Shown here one piece after another: positions 11,785-23,462 of a stretch of DNA of 64,000 nt. The notes under the pieces were generated by a model, which saw only the letters and a list, made by a program, of their open reading frames with translations, was not told the origin of the DNA and did not search any database. The stretch's first letter is position 1; every line of letters begins with the position of its first letter. Both the position numbers and the translations under genes were made by a program. The stretch comes from Rosa chinensis (lineage: Eukaryota > Streptophyta > Magnoliopsida > Rosales > Rosaceae): positions 10,537,501-10,601,500 of the forward strand of contig NC_037090.1 of the NCBI RefSeq assembly GCF_002994745.2, read 5' to 3'.

Positions 11785-13000
11785 TATAAACCTATATTTA
11801 TATATCATACACTCCAAAGAGCAACCCCTATCAATTCAAAGAAAATGGAAAAACCGACCGTTGGATGAGTTTATTACAATAAATTATGAGTATGGTAAAA
11901 AATTTAGCCAATTTCACCATATTTTAGAATCCGATCGGCTTGGTCAACCGTAGTCACTTATATGTTTTATTGTTTGACCGATGGCGTGGCAACCGCGAAA
12001 CGTGCTTATTTTTTCACATCACGTTTGTATATATTCCATCGATGGATGTGCGTGGACATAAGATAAAAAAAATTAATTTTAATTACAAACACATTGGTGT
12101 ATACCAATTTTATTCCTTTAGTTGTATGACTTATACATTGCATTTAAATTGTTTAGGTTCATTCTAAAGCAACCATGAAGTAGAAAATGAATTCGGAGAA
12201 ACCAACCGCTGGATGGAGAGATTGTAATGTTTTGTGGTGATTGTAGAAAATCTAGCCAATTTCGTTATTGTTTCGAATTCGATCAACTAGGTCAAACGTA
12301 GTTACTCTTATAAACCTATATTTATATATCATACACTCCAAAGAGCAACCCCTATCAATTCAAAGAAAATGAAAAAACCGACCGTTTGATGAGTTTATTA
12401 CAATAAATTATGAGTGTGGTAAAAAATTTAGCCAATTTCACCATATTTTCGAATCCGATCGGATTGGTCAACCGTAGTCACTTATATGTTTTATTGGTTG
12501 ACCGATGGCGTTGCAACCGCGAAACGTGCTTATTTTTTCACATCACGTTTGTATATATTCCATCGATGGATGTGCGTGGACATAAGATAAAAAAAATTAA
12601 TTTTAATTACAAACACATTGGTGTATACCAATTTTATTCCTTTAGTTGTATGACTTATACATTGCATTTAAATTGTTTAGGTTCATTCTAAAGCAATCAT
12701 GAAGTAGAAAATGAATTCGGAGAAACTAACCGCTGGATGGAGAGATTGTAATGTTTTATGGTGATTGTAGAAAATCTAGCCAATTTCGTTATTGTTTCGA
12801 ATTCGATCAACTAGGTCAAACTTAGTTACTCTTATAAACCTATATTTATATATCATACACTCCAAAGAGCAACCCCTATCAATTCAAAGAAAATGGAAAA
12901 ACCGACCGTTGGATGAGTTTATTACAATAAATTATGCGTGTGGTTAAAAATTTAGTCAATTTCACCATAGTTTTGAACCCGATCTAATTGGTCAACCGAT
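11785..13000. repeat. 524-bp tandem repeat, about 2.3 units, inside the hAT element
   Basis: The word TATAAACCTATATTTATATA recurs at 11785, 12309 and 12833, giving an exact 524-bp period. Units 1 and 2 are nearly identical over their length. The third stops near 13000. Identical short frames in units 1 and 2 are by-products of the repeat. Confidence 0.9.
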
Positions 13001-13014
13001 TACCGATATGTAGA

Positions 13015-13066
13015 ATATATATATATGCACATATTCTATATAGAATAATAGAAGTATAAGAACTTC

Positions 13067-13097
<31 letters not shown>

Positions 13098-13190
13098 CTC
13101 TATATATATTATTATATTATATATATAAACACACACACACACACATATATATATATCTCTCTCTCTATATATATATATATTATATATAAA

Positions 13191-13245
<55 letters not shown>

Positions 13246-13371
13246 CTCTATATATATATATCCTCTATATAAACACACACACACGCACACACATATATAT
13301 ATATATCTATATATATATATATATTATATATAAACACACACACATATATAAATATATATACATATATATAA

Positions 13372-13404
<33 letters not shown>

Positions 13405-13505
13405 AACACACACAAATATATATATCTATGTGTGTGTGTGTGTGTGTATATATTTATAAACACACACACACATAACTACAAATATATATATATATATATA
13501 TAAAA
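13015..13505. repeat. Compound (CA)n / (TA)n microsatellite
   Basis: About 490 bp of alternating CACACA, TATATA and TCTCTC runs form repeated blocks of the type ATATAAACACACAC. Apparent open frames across it are low-complexity artefacts. Confidence 0.95.
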
Positions 13506-14483
13506 TATTTTACGGGCTTTTACGGGCCGGGCCTAGCGGGCTTTTTACGGGCCGGGCCTAGCGGGCATTTGGCGGGCCGGGCCTACGGGCCGGGCCGGGT
13601 TTTTGCGGGCTTTAGGCGGGCCGGCCCTCGGCCCACCAAGGCGGGCTTTTGCGGGTTTTTTGACGGGCCGGGCCGGGCTAAAAGCCCTCCGGGCCGGCGG
13701 GCCTCCATCGGCCCACTTGATCCGCGGGCTTTTTGATGAGGCCTAGAATTGGTTTTGATCTTTGTTCCTTGCGTTCCACCCTTGTATATATGTTTTTACA
13801 TTTTCTTTATTTTATTTATCTTAATTTTCAATTCTATAATTCTTAAACCCCCCTCCCTTTTTATTTTGTTACTTGTATATATTTCTATTCTTTATTTAAT
13901 TTTTGTAAATAATACTTTATTATTTTAATTCTTTATTTGTTTATACAATTGTATATATTTATATTCTTTATTTTATTTTTGTAAATAATACTTTTCTTTA
14001 TTTGTTACATAATTACAGGTGTACCCTCAATCCCCGGAATAGAACGATCCCTATTTGCTTATACTACTAACGATATTTCAGGGTTAAATTGCGCGCTTGC
14101 TTTCGAGCGCATCACTATACTACCCTCAAAGTGACCTACTTCTCTACCCTCATTGCCACTGACCTCGCTGGTGCTCCCAATTTCTTCACTAGAGTCTTTT
14201 CTACCCTGTCTTTCACCATTTACCTCAACATCACCGTCACCAACATCACCTCTATTCTCTCCCTCATCATCACCGTCACCAACATCACCTCTATTCTCTC
14301 CCTCATTTTCTTCATCACTGAACTCACCATCATCACCCCAAACCAACTCCGACCTAATTTGATCCTCATAGTTTTCACCCCAATCCCATTGCTTATCTTC
14401 CTCAAACACAAGATCTTTACTCACAACCACCTTTTTTGTTTTAGGATCAAATAGCCTATAACCTTTAGACTCTTCACTGACTC

Positions 14484-15434
14484 CTAATAAGATACAAGGA
14501 AAACTTTATTATCTAATTTACCTCGTTTTGCTTCTGGGATGTGGACATGTGCAACGCAGCCCCAAACTCGAAAGTGAGCAACAAATGGTTTAACACCACT
14601 CCATGCCTCTTGTGGTGTGACATCTTTCACGGCTAAAGTAGGGCATCGGTTTAAAACATAGAACGTCCAAACCACTGCTTCAGGCCAGAAGGGCTTCGGC
14701 ATCTTCTTGGCAGATAACATGGAGCCTAACATGTTCATTACTGTTTTATTCTTTCTCTCGGCGATGCCATTTTGTTGTGGCGTATATGCAGTAGTGAGCT
14801 GCCTCTTGATTCCATGCTCTTTGCAAAAATCATTGAATTCATGTGATTTGAATTCTCCTCCCCTGTCAGTCCTTAGGCACTTGATAGATACTTCTGCTTC
14901 TTTTTCCTCCAACTTCTTGAATTTCTTAAAATAACTCAGTGCTTCAGACTTCTCAAGCAAAAGATACACCCATGATTTTCAACTAAAGTCATCTATAAAA
15001 CATAAAGTGTACCTTTTGCCACTGTTGGATGTAAGGGAGATTGGTCCGCAAATGTCTGCATGAATCAGCTCCAGTACTTGACTTGCTCTCCACAAACTTC
15101 TTTTTGGAATGGCATTCCTGCGTTGCTTGCCATTGAAGCAATCAGTACAAACAACCTGTGAAGTTCTAAACTGAGGTAGACCATGCACCATTTTCTTAAA
15201 CTGTAATGTCCTCAGCCCCTTATGACTCAAATGTCCATACCTCTGGTGCCACAGGTATGCCAAATCCGAGAAGCTTGTAGAAAAACATTCTTCTAGTTGA
15301 GGAAGAGATCTCGTAGAGGCTGAAACTTCATTCAGGATGATGAACATATGATTAGCACTCATCAGGGTGTACACAATCAGTCCTCTTTGTGGATGATAAA
15401 TGCTGCATGCTCCATCTCGGATCAGGATTGCCAA
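14484..15434 (-). pseudogene. Copia-1 GAG-pre-integrase and integrase
   Basis: Two minus-strand open pieces join here. The first (15434-14979) has the pre-integrase signature LWHQRYGHLSHKGLRTL and the start of the core (LIHADICGPI, TLCFIDDFS). The second (14969-14484) continues with CLRTDRGGEF and TPQQNGIAERKNKTV, giving the DD35E aspartates and glutamate, and ends in FRVWGCVAHVHIP. An in-frame break between 14979 and 14969 separates them. The acidic linker that follows (to about 14120) is cut by the solo LTR. Confidence 0.9.
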
Positions 15435-15443
15435 ACCCTTTTC

Positions 15444-15806
15444 CTATAACTGCCCAATGCTCAAAAGATTGTTCCTAAGATCTGGAACATAATACACATC
15501 TCCAACAACAAAGGCAACACCATTGAACACTAGTCTTACACTTCCCTTCCCAGCCACACTCATCCTAGTGTTATTTCCAAGCTTGACTGAATGCGTAAAA
15601 CTAACATCCAAACTAAAAAACATACCTCGTTCACCACACATGTGATTCGAGCACCCAGAATCTAGAAACCACGCATCGCTCCTCTTTGCCTCATACATTT
15701 CCACATATGACATTAGGAGCAGCTCATCTTCTTCCTCAAGTTGAGCATAATTGGCCTCTTTGTTCCACTTCGGACATTCATACTGAAGTGTCCAAGATTG
15801 TGACAC
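15444..15806 (-). pseudogene. Copia-1 aspartic protease
   Basis: The minus strand encodes AWFLDSGCSNHMCG, the Copia protease active site (DSG), followed by VKLGNNTRMSVAGKGSVRL and VYYVPDLRNNLLSIGQL. The frame overlaps the gag piece and is shifted relative to it near 15790, so gag and protease are no longer in one frame. Confidence 0.88.
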
Positions 15807-16555
15807 TTAAAGCATTCTACTGTTGCTCTATTGGAGGACTTTCGTCCTCTCCCTAGACCTCTTCCTCTGAGAGTTGCTCTCCCCCGATCTCTAGCACCAG
15901 CTCGATCTTCAATCTTCAAGGCCTGATCTTCTTCTTCTCGATTCAGCCTGCGGAACTTCTGCTCATGAACCATAAGTGAACTCTGCAGCTCATCAATTGA
16001 GAGGGTGTCTATGTCCTTTGACTCCTCGATAGACACCACTACATAGGTGAATCTCTCAGTCAACGTCCTCAAGATCTTCTCTACCACTTTGGAATCTGGC
16101 ATGGTTTCACCATTGCTCTTCATTTTGTTTGCCACGGCCATGATCCTAGCAAAATATTCAGTGATTGTCTCGCTTTTCTTCATCTCCAACACCTCAAAGT
16201 CTCTTCTCGAAGCTTGAAGAAGAGACATCTTAACTCGAGCATTCCCACCAAATTTCCTCTTTAGTGAGTCCTAAACAGCCTTTGAATTGTGTCTGTCCAG
16301 AATTTGCTCGAAAGTGACTCTGTCAATGGCCTGGTACAGGTTGTGCTTCACCTTGTGATCCTTGGTCCTTGCATCATCCAACAATGATAGCTGCACATCT
16401 GTCAACCCGGTTCCAGCTTTTGGTTCCTCAAAACCATTCTCTATGAGGCTCCATAATCCCTTTGATCTGAGGAAATTTTCCATCAGCTCTCCCCAATGGT
16501 CATAATGGACGCCATCGAAGTGAGGGATCTTTGTCAAACTCTTATCCTCACTCAT
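15713..16555 (-). pseudogene. Copia-1 gag
   Basis: The minus strand encodes a Copia gag in two pieces (16555-16271 and 16228-15713). It starts MSEDKSLTKIPHFDGVHYDHW, continues through the capsid-like region (ETITEYFARIMAVANKM; ILRTLTERFTYVVVSIEES) and ends in an Arg/Gly-rich tract and a CFKCHNLGHF zinc knuckle. A stop at about 16271 and a frameshift inside the knuckle disable it. Confidence 0.88.
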
Positions 16556-16606
16556 GTCTCTCTTTCTCTAAGCTGCAGCTTTACTCTATTCTCAGGCCCA
16601 GTGGGG

Positions 16607-16618
16607 GCTCTGATACCA
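16607..16618 (-). other. Copia-1 primer-binding site
   Basis: On the minus strand, TGGTATCAGAGC starts four bases after the 5' LTR. It is the standard complement of the tRNA-iMet 3' end used by plant Copia elements. Confidence 0.9.
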
Positions 16619-16621
16619 CTT

Positions 16622-16881
16622 TGTTAGGAATGAGAATTTGCAACACACCAAAACTCTCTAAACTAGATTGAATGCAATCGATCATTATTCAACTAAAACT
16701 TTGGCTATTATATAGCCTCAGACTCTAACAACCTAAACTGAAAACATGCTCACGTATCGGCTACATGCAGCCACGTGCATTAACATAAAACAAAGCTAAT
16801 TCAAAGCATAACCTAATCCTGAAGACTAGGTCTTTATTCAACTGAATAACAAACCCTAAAGACTTGGAAAAACACTCTTCA
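16622..16881 (-). repeat. Copia-1 5' LTR
   Basis: A 260-bp LTR bounded by TG and CA, about six differences from 794-1053. It is followed by TGAAA, matching four of five bases of the left flank TGAGA. Confidence 0.9.
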
Positions 16882-17637
16882 TGAAAGGGGTGGTTTTGGT
16901 GGTGGATAGTTCGGTGGTGGCTATGGTGGTAGTGGCGGTGGATTTTGGATTTTCGTGGATTTTAATCAAAAATTTGATTATGCTGCTTGCAGGGTTAGAT
17001 TGGATATGGTGGTGTTGAAGATGTGTGACTGATATGAGAATTTAGAACACAAAAGAAGAGATAACACAGTTGGATCTGGGTTTTGGTGAGCAGAGGAGGA
17101 AAGGAGAAGATAATTGAGGTTCGTGGTAGTGGTTAGGCTCAGAGAGAGAGCTCGGTGGTGGTTATGGTGTGATTCTCTTTTGCTTTGGATTTTGGGTGTG
17201 AAGAAGAATGGGGGAAAATGCAAGAGGGTATATTGGACAATTTTCCAATGATGTGGCATGCAAATAGATGAGGTGGCGTGGAATGGATGGCCTAGTCAGC
17301 AACTTAACGGCAGATTTTGATGGAACCCTAACGGAGTGGACTAATTGAATGGAAATTGTGAGATCAGGGAGTTTATGGATTAAATTGAAATGTCAGGAAC
17401 TGAAACGATTTTGGAGGCAAAGTACAGGACTAAACAAAATTTAATCCTAAAAAACTTCGACTTAGATACAAATTTTAATGCATAATTGTACCATGTTTCC
17501 ATTATGGAAGAAGCGGACAGTAGCTTTCGTAACGACATGGTTGAAAGTATGCTCTGCATAATTGTATCATAATTGTATCATATTTGTCTCTACTTAAGCT
17601 CTGCACTTCACAACCAAATCTAAAATTTCAATTTCTC
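16882..17637. other. Intergenic; G/T-rich then repeat-like sequence
   Basis: No gene is supported. Positions 16882-17000 are GGTGGT-rich. Positions 17225-17460 read like the end of an unclassified plant repeat (AACTTAACGGCAGATTTTGA ... GGACTAAACAAAATTTAATC). No matching second end was found. Confidence 0.4.
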
Positions 17638-18950
17638 ATGGCCGATACAGACAATCTTTCCCTCTACGAAGGAAAGTATGCCAACAAAATATCCGAGTTA
17701 GTTTTGGTTAATTTATGGAGATCCATACTGACTTTATCTTGTTCTTAAGATGCACTAGTACTAGTGGATGTAGCCATAGTGATTTATTGAAGTCGACCTG
17801 TCGACAGCACTTCACGCTGTATGGTTTTGTCATCGGACTTTTGATGACACTTGTCGAACTGAAGTTTCTCGGATCCGGCACAACTCCGTTCATAACTCAT
17901 TCGTGGACCATGTCGCTTTTTATAATGGCCTCATTTGCTTACACCATCGCCATATTAGCGGAGATGGATCCAGCTCTTCTAAAGTGAGAGAGTTGTGAAT
18001 TTATTTAAATTTTATAAAATCTACATCTGAGTGATATAATTGTCAAAGAAATTGCCACATCAGCTAACACGATTTTTATTGCTTTTCCTCTCAACAGAGT
18101 GAACAGACGTTATTCCATCAGACAAAAAAAAAGAAAAAAAAGAAAAGAAAAAAGGACTCTTCGTCTTCCAGGGCTTGCTCTCAACTTTCTTCTCAGGCAA
18201 AACTTCATTCTTTTGTCTCTCTTCCCTTTTTTTGAGACATACATATACATGTGGACAACATAGCCAGTGAGATTCAAATATGAGAAGATTTAGTCGTTTA
18301 ACAGTTGAAGAAAGAAGAACAGAATTAGAAAGAAGATACAAAAATTAGTTTGAATTCATGAGTAATCTTCGTACTGCATTTTTTGTTGTTGTTGTTGAAG
18401 AATCAACAATGACACCGTTAGCATCGGTTTGAGAAGGAAACGTAAAGTTAATTCCAACTGATGTTGCAATTTTTTTCAGTATTAGATCACTCGCATGATC
18501 TAGATTTTATGAAATTTAAATAAATTTACAGCTCTCTCACTTTAAAAGAGCTGGATTCGGCAGAGATAACGACTAGTGGAGACGGTGGAGCTCCGAAGGA
18601 ATCAAAGTTGTTTAGGTGTATGTACCTAATATCTGGTTCTCTTGCCTATAACCTGTGAGTTACTGGGTTCCGTCCTCATTGGTCCCTTGGGCTTGTTACT
18701 CATCAATCCCTCAATATTCTCCTACTAAATACTGCTCCTGCGTTTTTTGAACCAACACCTTATGACAACTACTCCTCAAGTAACTGACGATCCGAAGTTG
18801 GTGAAATTCAGACGACGATTCAGTGTTTACACTAGAGCATCTCTCCTCATGTACATTTTTTTTCTTTCTTGTAAAACGTTTTTTCTTCTTTTTTTTTATA
18901 TTTTGTTTCCTTGTAATTTAGTTCAATTTAGAGTTTTTTTTTTGGTGGGC
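17638..18950 (+). pseudogene. Copy A of a small four-helix membrane-protein gene, interrupted and frameshifted
   Basis: This is a diverged copy of the intact gene at 31233. Exon 1 would be 17638-17675 (MADTDNLSLYEG), the same 38 nt as in the intact copy. The second exon starts near 17765 and matches over LYGFVIGLLMTLVELKFL and PFITHSWTMSLFIMASF. A 593-bp MULE enters at 17966. After it the coding match resumes (SKLFRCMYLISGSLA), then a 7-base insertion near 18650 shifts the frame. Similarity continues to about 18840, including the hydrophilic tail. It cannot make the full protein. The truncated N-terminal half stays open to 17987. Function of the family is unknown. Confidence 0.85.
17966..18558. 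mobile_element. MULE-type MITE inserted in copy A
   Basis: The 593-bp insert has inverted ends of about 60 bp, GGATCCAGCTCTTCTAAAGT on the left and the complement of GAATCCAGCTCTTTTAAAGT on the right. Its flanks AGCGGAGAT and GGCAGAGAT are a decayed 9-bp duplication (7 of 9 match). The intact paralog has one uninterrupted site, GGCGGAGAT, at 31555-31563. No coding capacity. Confidence 0.85.
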
Positions 18951-19373
18951 AATTGAGCGAATTTGTTGACACCTTTATTTACATTTAATGCTCATTTTGA
19001 TTTTTAGTCTGCTCAGTAGCACTTGTAAGTGATGAAATTGAAGTTTTTTTTTTTTTTTAGTTTTCTTATTGGAGCATCCAAATTTACTCACTTGACGTCT
19101 TGATCTCCTATGCTTTTACACCTCCCATTAAATTTTCAAATACTAAATTTACTCACTAAATCTTACTAAAATTTCCTAAATAACTTCACTCATATAATTT
19201 GCAAACACACTATTATCTTTAAAATAAAAAACATAGTTATTTTAATGATTTAATTACTCTATAAATATTAATTACACGTTCATTTCTTAATCAGACAACA
19301 TAAATCTCTTATCCAATAAAAAAATGAACAAGAAAATAATATGAACTAGAGAAATTTTATCCACACACCTTTA

Positions 19374-19746
19374 GAGCATATTTAGCAGACTCTCTATTTT
19401 GGCTCCGTAGCTATTTTGAAGAGCATGTTTAGCTTTTTATATATTTTAACAGCTGCACCAGATTCCTAAGTGGCTCTCCATTATAACTTTTAGCTATCTC
19501 GCTCCTAAATATAGAGAGCGAGATGAGGCTCTCTATAATTTATAACATTCCTTTTGAGTTATTTTATGTAATTTTTAAATACATTTAAACTATTTAACCT
19601 TACTTTAAAAAATAATATGAATTCAAAACTAGCTATAATAGAGAGCATTGATGCAGACGTATTTCTAAAGTGGCTAGCCAAAATGACTTTTTAGCTACTA
19701 TGGCTAAAATTTGACTCAAAAATGGCTAGCATTGCTAAAGATGCTC
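19374..19746. mobile_element. Tourist-like (PIF/Harbinger) MITE
   Basis: The 373-bp element starts GAGCATATTTAGCAGACTCT and ends GCTAGCATTGCTAAAGATGCTC-like sequence, an imperfect inverted repeat. It is flanked by TTA on both sides (19371-19373 and 19747-19749), the duplication expected of PIF/Harbinger MITEs. Confidence 0.8.
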
Positions 19747-19824
19747 TTAAATACTAAATACACATTCCTTTTTTCATACACTAATAATCAGATTTTATGG
19801 GTACGTTAAATTACCAAAACAGAC

Positions 19825-19827
<3 letters not shown>

Positions 19828-19866
<39 letters not shown>
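19828..19866. repeat. (AT)n microsatellite
   Basis: About 39 bp of uninterrupted TA dinucleotides. Confidence 0.95.
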
Positions 19867-19869
<3 letters not shown>

Positions 19870-21372
19870 TAGCACTGTTCCAAGAAAGGAGTTGTTGCAG
19901 TGGGGTATCAATGAATTCAACCATCTACAAGACCAGCACAACAATGAATGTAATTAATCTGATTTTACTATAAGGACAAAGCTTCTCATCCATTCATACT
20001 CATTCTGAGCACCTAAAAAAAAAACAATGAATCTAATGAACAAACACAACTAACTGAGGACTCTATTGCTGCTAGGTACAGACTGAGGACCTCGTGTAGT
20101 GAACAGATTGAAGAACCCCTTAGTTAGACCATACAAGAACTAGAACGAGCCTATTGCCTGTATAGATCTTGTTGCGCTCTTCATTGTAGAAGAGAGCAGT
20201 AATATCTTCCAATGCATGCAATGATTGTCAATTAATTCAATATGCATGGGATTGAGCATTCCAATCAATTACTTCAATTAATCCTCTGTTCATAACCCAT
20301 CTAATAAGTCATATAGTCTATTTGTTCTTATCGAGTTTTTTTTTTGTCCTCAAGTTAATATGGTATATATAAAATAAGAATGTGTATTTAGTGAATATGT
20401 ATGGTGTATTGTGAATGAGGATAATTTAGGAAGTTTAGGGTTGTGTTTCTAGTGAAATGTTAAAATAAAAAAGTTAATAAGTGGTGTATTAAGTATGACA
20501 TGTGTATCTAGTATTTAGCATTGTGTGATTAAAATTCGATTCCCTATGAAATATTCTGTGGTTTTTCTTTAGGGTGGTTCTAATTGGACCTCCCATCCCA
20601 ATTTTTTTCAACAAACTTCCTATTTTGTCCTTGTTTGTATTTTACTTTTTTTTTTAATGATATATACGTGCAGTTCCTTTGAACATCAATTTTTTTTTTA
20701 TCTTTGTCCGGTGTGGAACTATATACATAGAGAGGAGAGGAATGATTAATATATGACCACACTACCAACTTTGAAGTTTAAGCTCTATACATGGCGTGGA
20801 GAGCCATCAACAGGTTTGTCAAAAGGGATAAATACTGGCATACAGCAGAGTATTTAATTGAGAACTACAAATGCAATTGTGTTGAAGTACAGAAGAAAGA
20901 GCCAAGCTGGAGCCTACGTTCTCAACCCAAAAACCCACAAAAAATTTATGGGTTCTTGCATAATTTAAAACCACCTGCATATCTCAAGTGATGTAATATG
21001 CTCTTTTACTCGTTCTTCTTTTCCTCTTTAATTTCTCTTGGCTACGGAGTTATGAAGTGCATCACAAATTTTGAATAAAAAAATAAAAAATAAAAACTCT
21101 ATGATTCATATTTGTCAATTGGCTAAGAACAATTGCAAAGGAAGGGAGTGTTTTTAGAATAATGACTCTTGCGTATCACTGGTATTCATTTTATATATAT
21201 TCAGTTTTTTTTTAATTATAAAAGAGGGGTTAAAATAGGAATTAAATTTTGACAAAAATTTAGATAGTTCCAAAGAGCAAATGAGGAGGTCTGAATAGAA
21301 CCACCATTTTCTTTATTATTTTTCTTCTCTTTTAGGCATTTAGCTGTGCAAAGAAAAAAAAAATGAAGATTG

Positions 21373-21607
21373 TGTTTAAGGAAATCGAATTTTGGGAGAG
21401 AAATTGCTGTGTCTTTTATTGATAATAGGGGCATCTTTATATAGAGGATTACAAGCATAGAATCAGAGTTGTACATGAAAATATAATCGTATAATGAATG
21501 GATATCTACGAAGATATCTCCGAGAATATTTCTAAGATTAACCCTATTACAACTCAGACAAGTAGCTAGAGTTTGGTCCAGACACACAATTTAGATATAC
21601 TTGAACA
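21373..21607 (-). repeat. Copia-2 3' LTR
   Basis: 235-bp LTR matching 28069-28303, preceded by GATTG. Confidence 0.88.
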
Positions 21608-22201
21608 CTCCCCCATGTGTCGTCCAAACGCGGTGCTCCTCTCGTTGTTTCGTCAAAAACCTTGTTAAATAACAAAAACCCTGTGGGACAAAACTAACCT
21701 CAGTCGAAGGAGAAAAATAATACAACACAGCCTTCACGTTTCGAGACCAAACATGTAAACATCTCCTCCTGATGTTTGCGTCTCCCCCGATGACTACGGT
21801 CATGAGAGTTCAGATAACTTTCGTAAGCCAATGCTTGCAACATGTTTCTCGAAAGTGGATTTGGGCAGTGACTTAGTAAACAAGTCTGCCATCTTGTCCT
21901 CAGATTGAACCTAGTTCACTCTGATCTTGAGGAGTTTCTGTTGTTGCTGATTGTAGAAGAACTTGGGCAATATATGCTTGGTATTGTCACCTTTGATGTA
22001 GCCTTGTTTCATTTGTTCAATACAAGCAGCATTATCCTCATAAATGCTAGTAGGCTCATCTGTGGTAGACTTCAAACCACAATTGCTTCGACCATGCGTA
22101 ATTATAGATCTAAACCATATACATTCACGAACCGTCTCGTCAAGAGCAATAATCTCTGCATGGTTCGAATAAGTAGCGACTAGGGTCTGTTTAGTAGACC
22201 T

Positions 22202-23383
22202 CTAAGATATCACGGTCTTACCCATGGTGAGCACATAACCAATTTGGGAACGACCTTTGTGTGGGTCAGGGAGGTACCCAGCATCAGTAAAATCTTCCAA
22301 AACACTTATGTAGTTTTGGGATGAGGAGAGGGAACGCAGACCACTGTTGGTGGCATCCTTGACATATGATGGGTCTGTATCGATCGTCTTTCTATCGGGA
22401 TAGAACAAGCCCATATTGATCGTACCACTTAGGTATCGAAAGATATCTTTAACACCAGTTCAATGACGTCGTGTTGGGGCAGAGCTATATCTAGCTAACA
22501 AGTTCACGACAAATGAGATGTCTGGTCTTGTGCATTGAGCTAAGTACAATAATACGCCTATTGCACTTAAGTAGGGCACTTCTGCCTCTAGTACATCTTC
22601 GTCGTCATCCTTTGGACAGAATGGATCCTTCTTTGGATCAAGACTATGGATGACCATTGGGGTGCTTGGAGGCTTGACTTTGTCAGTTTTGAAACGCCTA
22701 AAGATCTTTTGGGTATAAGTTGATTTATGAATCAGGATACCATCTTTACGATGCTCAAGTTTCAAACTGAGACAAAACCATGTTCTCCAAAGGTCCTTCA
22801 TCTCAAACTCAGATTTCATCAAGTGTTAAGCAGTTTCCCTTAACTCTTTAAGGGTGCCAATTATGTTCATGTCATTAACATAAACCGCTACTATTGCAAA
22901 TCCGAAACTTGTTCTCTTTATGAAAACACATGAGCATAGTTGATTTTTCACATATCCCTTCCCAATCAAGTATTCATTTAGACGGTTATACCACATCCGT
23001 TTGGATTATTTCAATCGATATAGTGAGCGTTTCAATCTAATTGCAAACGCACTTCGTGGTTTAGAGCTACTTGACTTGGGTAACTGAATTCCATCCAGGA
23101 CCTTCATGTATATCTCTGTATCTAGATCCCCATATAGATAGGCAATAACCACATACATGAGCTGCCTGTTCAAATTTTAAGAAACTACCAAACTGACATG
23201 GTAGCGGAACGTAATGATGTCCATTACAGGATAATAGATCTCCTCGTAGTCTATTCCAGGGTGTTGTGAGAAGCCTTGCACCACAAGGCGAGCTTTGTAC
23301 CTTACAATCTCGTTTCTCTCATTACGCTTTCTAACGAATACCCATTTATGGCTAACTGGCTTGGTGTTGGGCGGTATTGGCAC
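22202..23383 (-). pseudogene. Copia-2 reverse transcriptase and RNase H remnants
   Basis: Pieces at 23383-23177 (KPVSHKWVFVRKRN, RYKARLVVQGFSQHPGIDY), 22822-22460 (TYTQKIFRRF, YLAQCTRPDISFVVNLLARY) and 22414-22202 (DAGYLPDPHKGRSQIGYV) give the Copia RT and RNase H series. The palm motif near 22868-22885 reads YVND, so the first catalytic aspartate is asparagine. Several stops and frameshifts separate the pieces. Confidence 0.85.
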
Positions 23384-23462
23384 AACTAGACCAAATACCT
23401 TTCTCTTCGTTAGAGAATCAAGTTTTGCCTGAATCGCTTATTTCCATTTTGGCCAATCAGCT

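Larger units (their letters stand above)
11403..13745. mobile_element. Non-autonomous hAT-type element with GGGCC-rich ends
   Basis: The 2343-bp insert starts TAGGGGTCGTCAACGGGCC and ends TTGATGAGGCCTA, an imperfect inverted repeat. It is flanked by the 8-bp duplication GAATTGGT (11395-11402 and 13746-13753), the duplication length of hAT transposons. The homologous LTR at 58006-58013 has a single GAATTGGT and no insert, a true empty site. Both ends carry many GGGCCGGGCC words, the left over about 11410-11600 and the right over about 13510-13740. No transposase frame is present. Confidence 0.9.
9298..14114. mobile_element. Solo LTR family I, copy 1, inserted in Copia-1 and carrying a hAT element
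   Basis: The block starts TGATAGGAGCATTTTAATGC and ends CTTTCGAGCGCATCA. It is flanked by a perfect 5-bp duplication CTATA (9293-9297 and 14115-14119). A second copy of the same LTR sits at 56527-58368 with its own duplication. Without the 2343-bp hAT insert this copy is about 2.47 kb, longer than the other copy because positions 9540-10060 hold about 500 bp of unrelated sequence where copy 2 has about 190 bp. No coding region and no partner LTR are present. Confidence 0.9.
794..16881 (-). mobile_element. Copia-1: full-length Ty1/Copia retrotransposon broken up by nested insertions
   Basis: Two 260-bp LTRs (794-1053 and 16622-16881) differ at about six positions (roughly 2%). They enclose gag, protease, integrase, reverse transcriptase and RNase H in Copia order on the minus strand. 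The flanks TGAGA and TGAAA look like a 5-bp target duplication with one change. A tRNA-iMet primer site (16607-16618) abuts the 5' LTR and a purine tract abuts the 3' LTR (about 1054-1066). Removing the CACTA element (1938-8498) and the solo LTR (9298-14114), with one copy of each target duplication, leaves about 4.7 kb, the usual size of a Copia element. Frameshifts and stops make it non-autonomous. Confidence 0.92.
18951..21372. other. AT-rich intergenic region
   Basis: Apart from one Tourist-like MITE (19374-19746) and an (AT)n run (19828-19866), nothing is recognised. A 66-codon frame at 20791-20991 has no known motif and is not called as a gene. Confidence 0.5.

Noticed and set aside
11940..12691. 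Two nearly identical frames of 75 and 93 codons
   Set aside because: They repeat because of the 524-bp tandem unit. The codons show no protein-like constraint and the element is a non-autonomous hAT.
12984..13469. Minus-strand CVCV/IYIY-rich frames
   Set aside because: Low-complexity translation of the CA/TA microsatellite.
13015..13505. Regularly spaced repeats resembling a CRISPR array
   Set aside because: They are microsatellite blocks without unique spacers, in a plant genome.
14059..14454. Overlapping frames on both strands (GDGDDEGENRGDVGD and its opposite)
   Set aside because: The minus frame is the acidic spacer after Copia-1 integrase. The plus frame is its shadow.
20791..20991. 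66-codon frame MAWRAINRFVKRDKYW
   Set aside because: No motif, splice support or paralog seen. Too weak to call.
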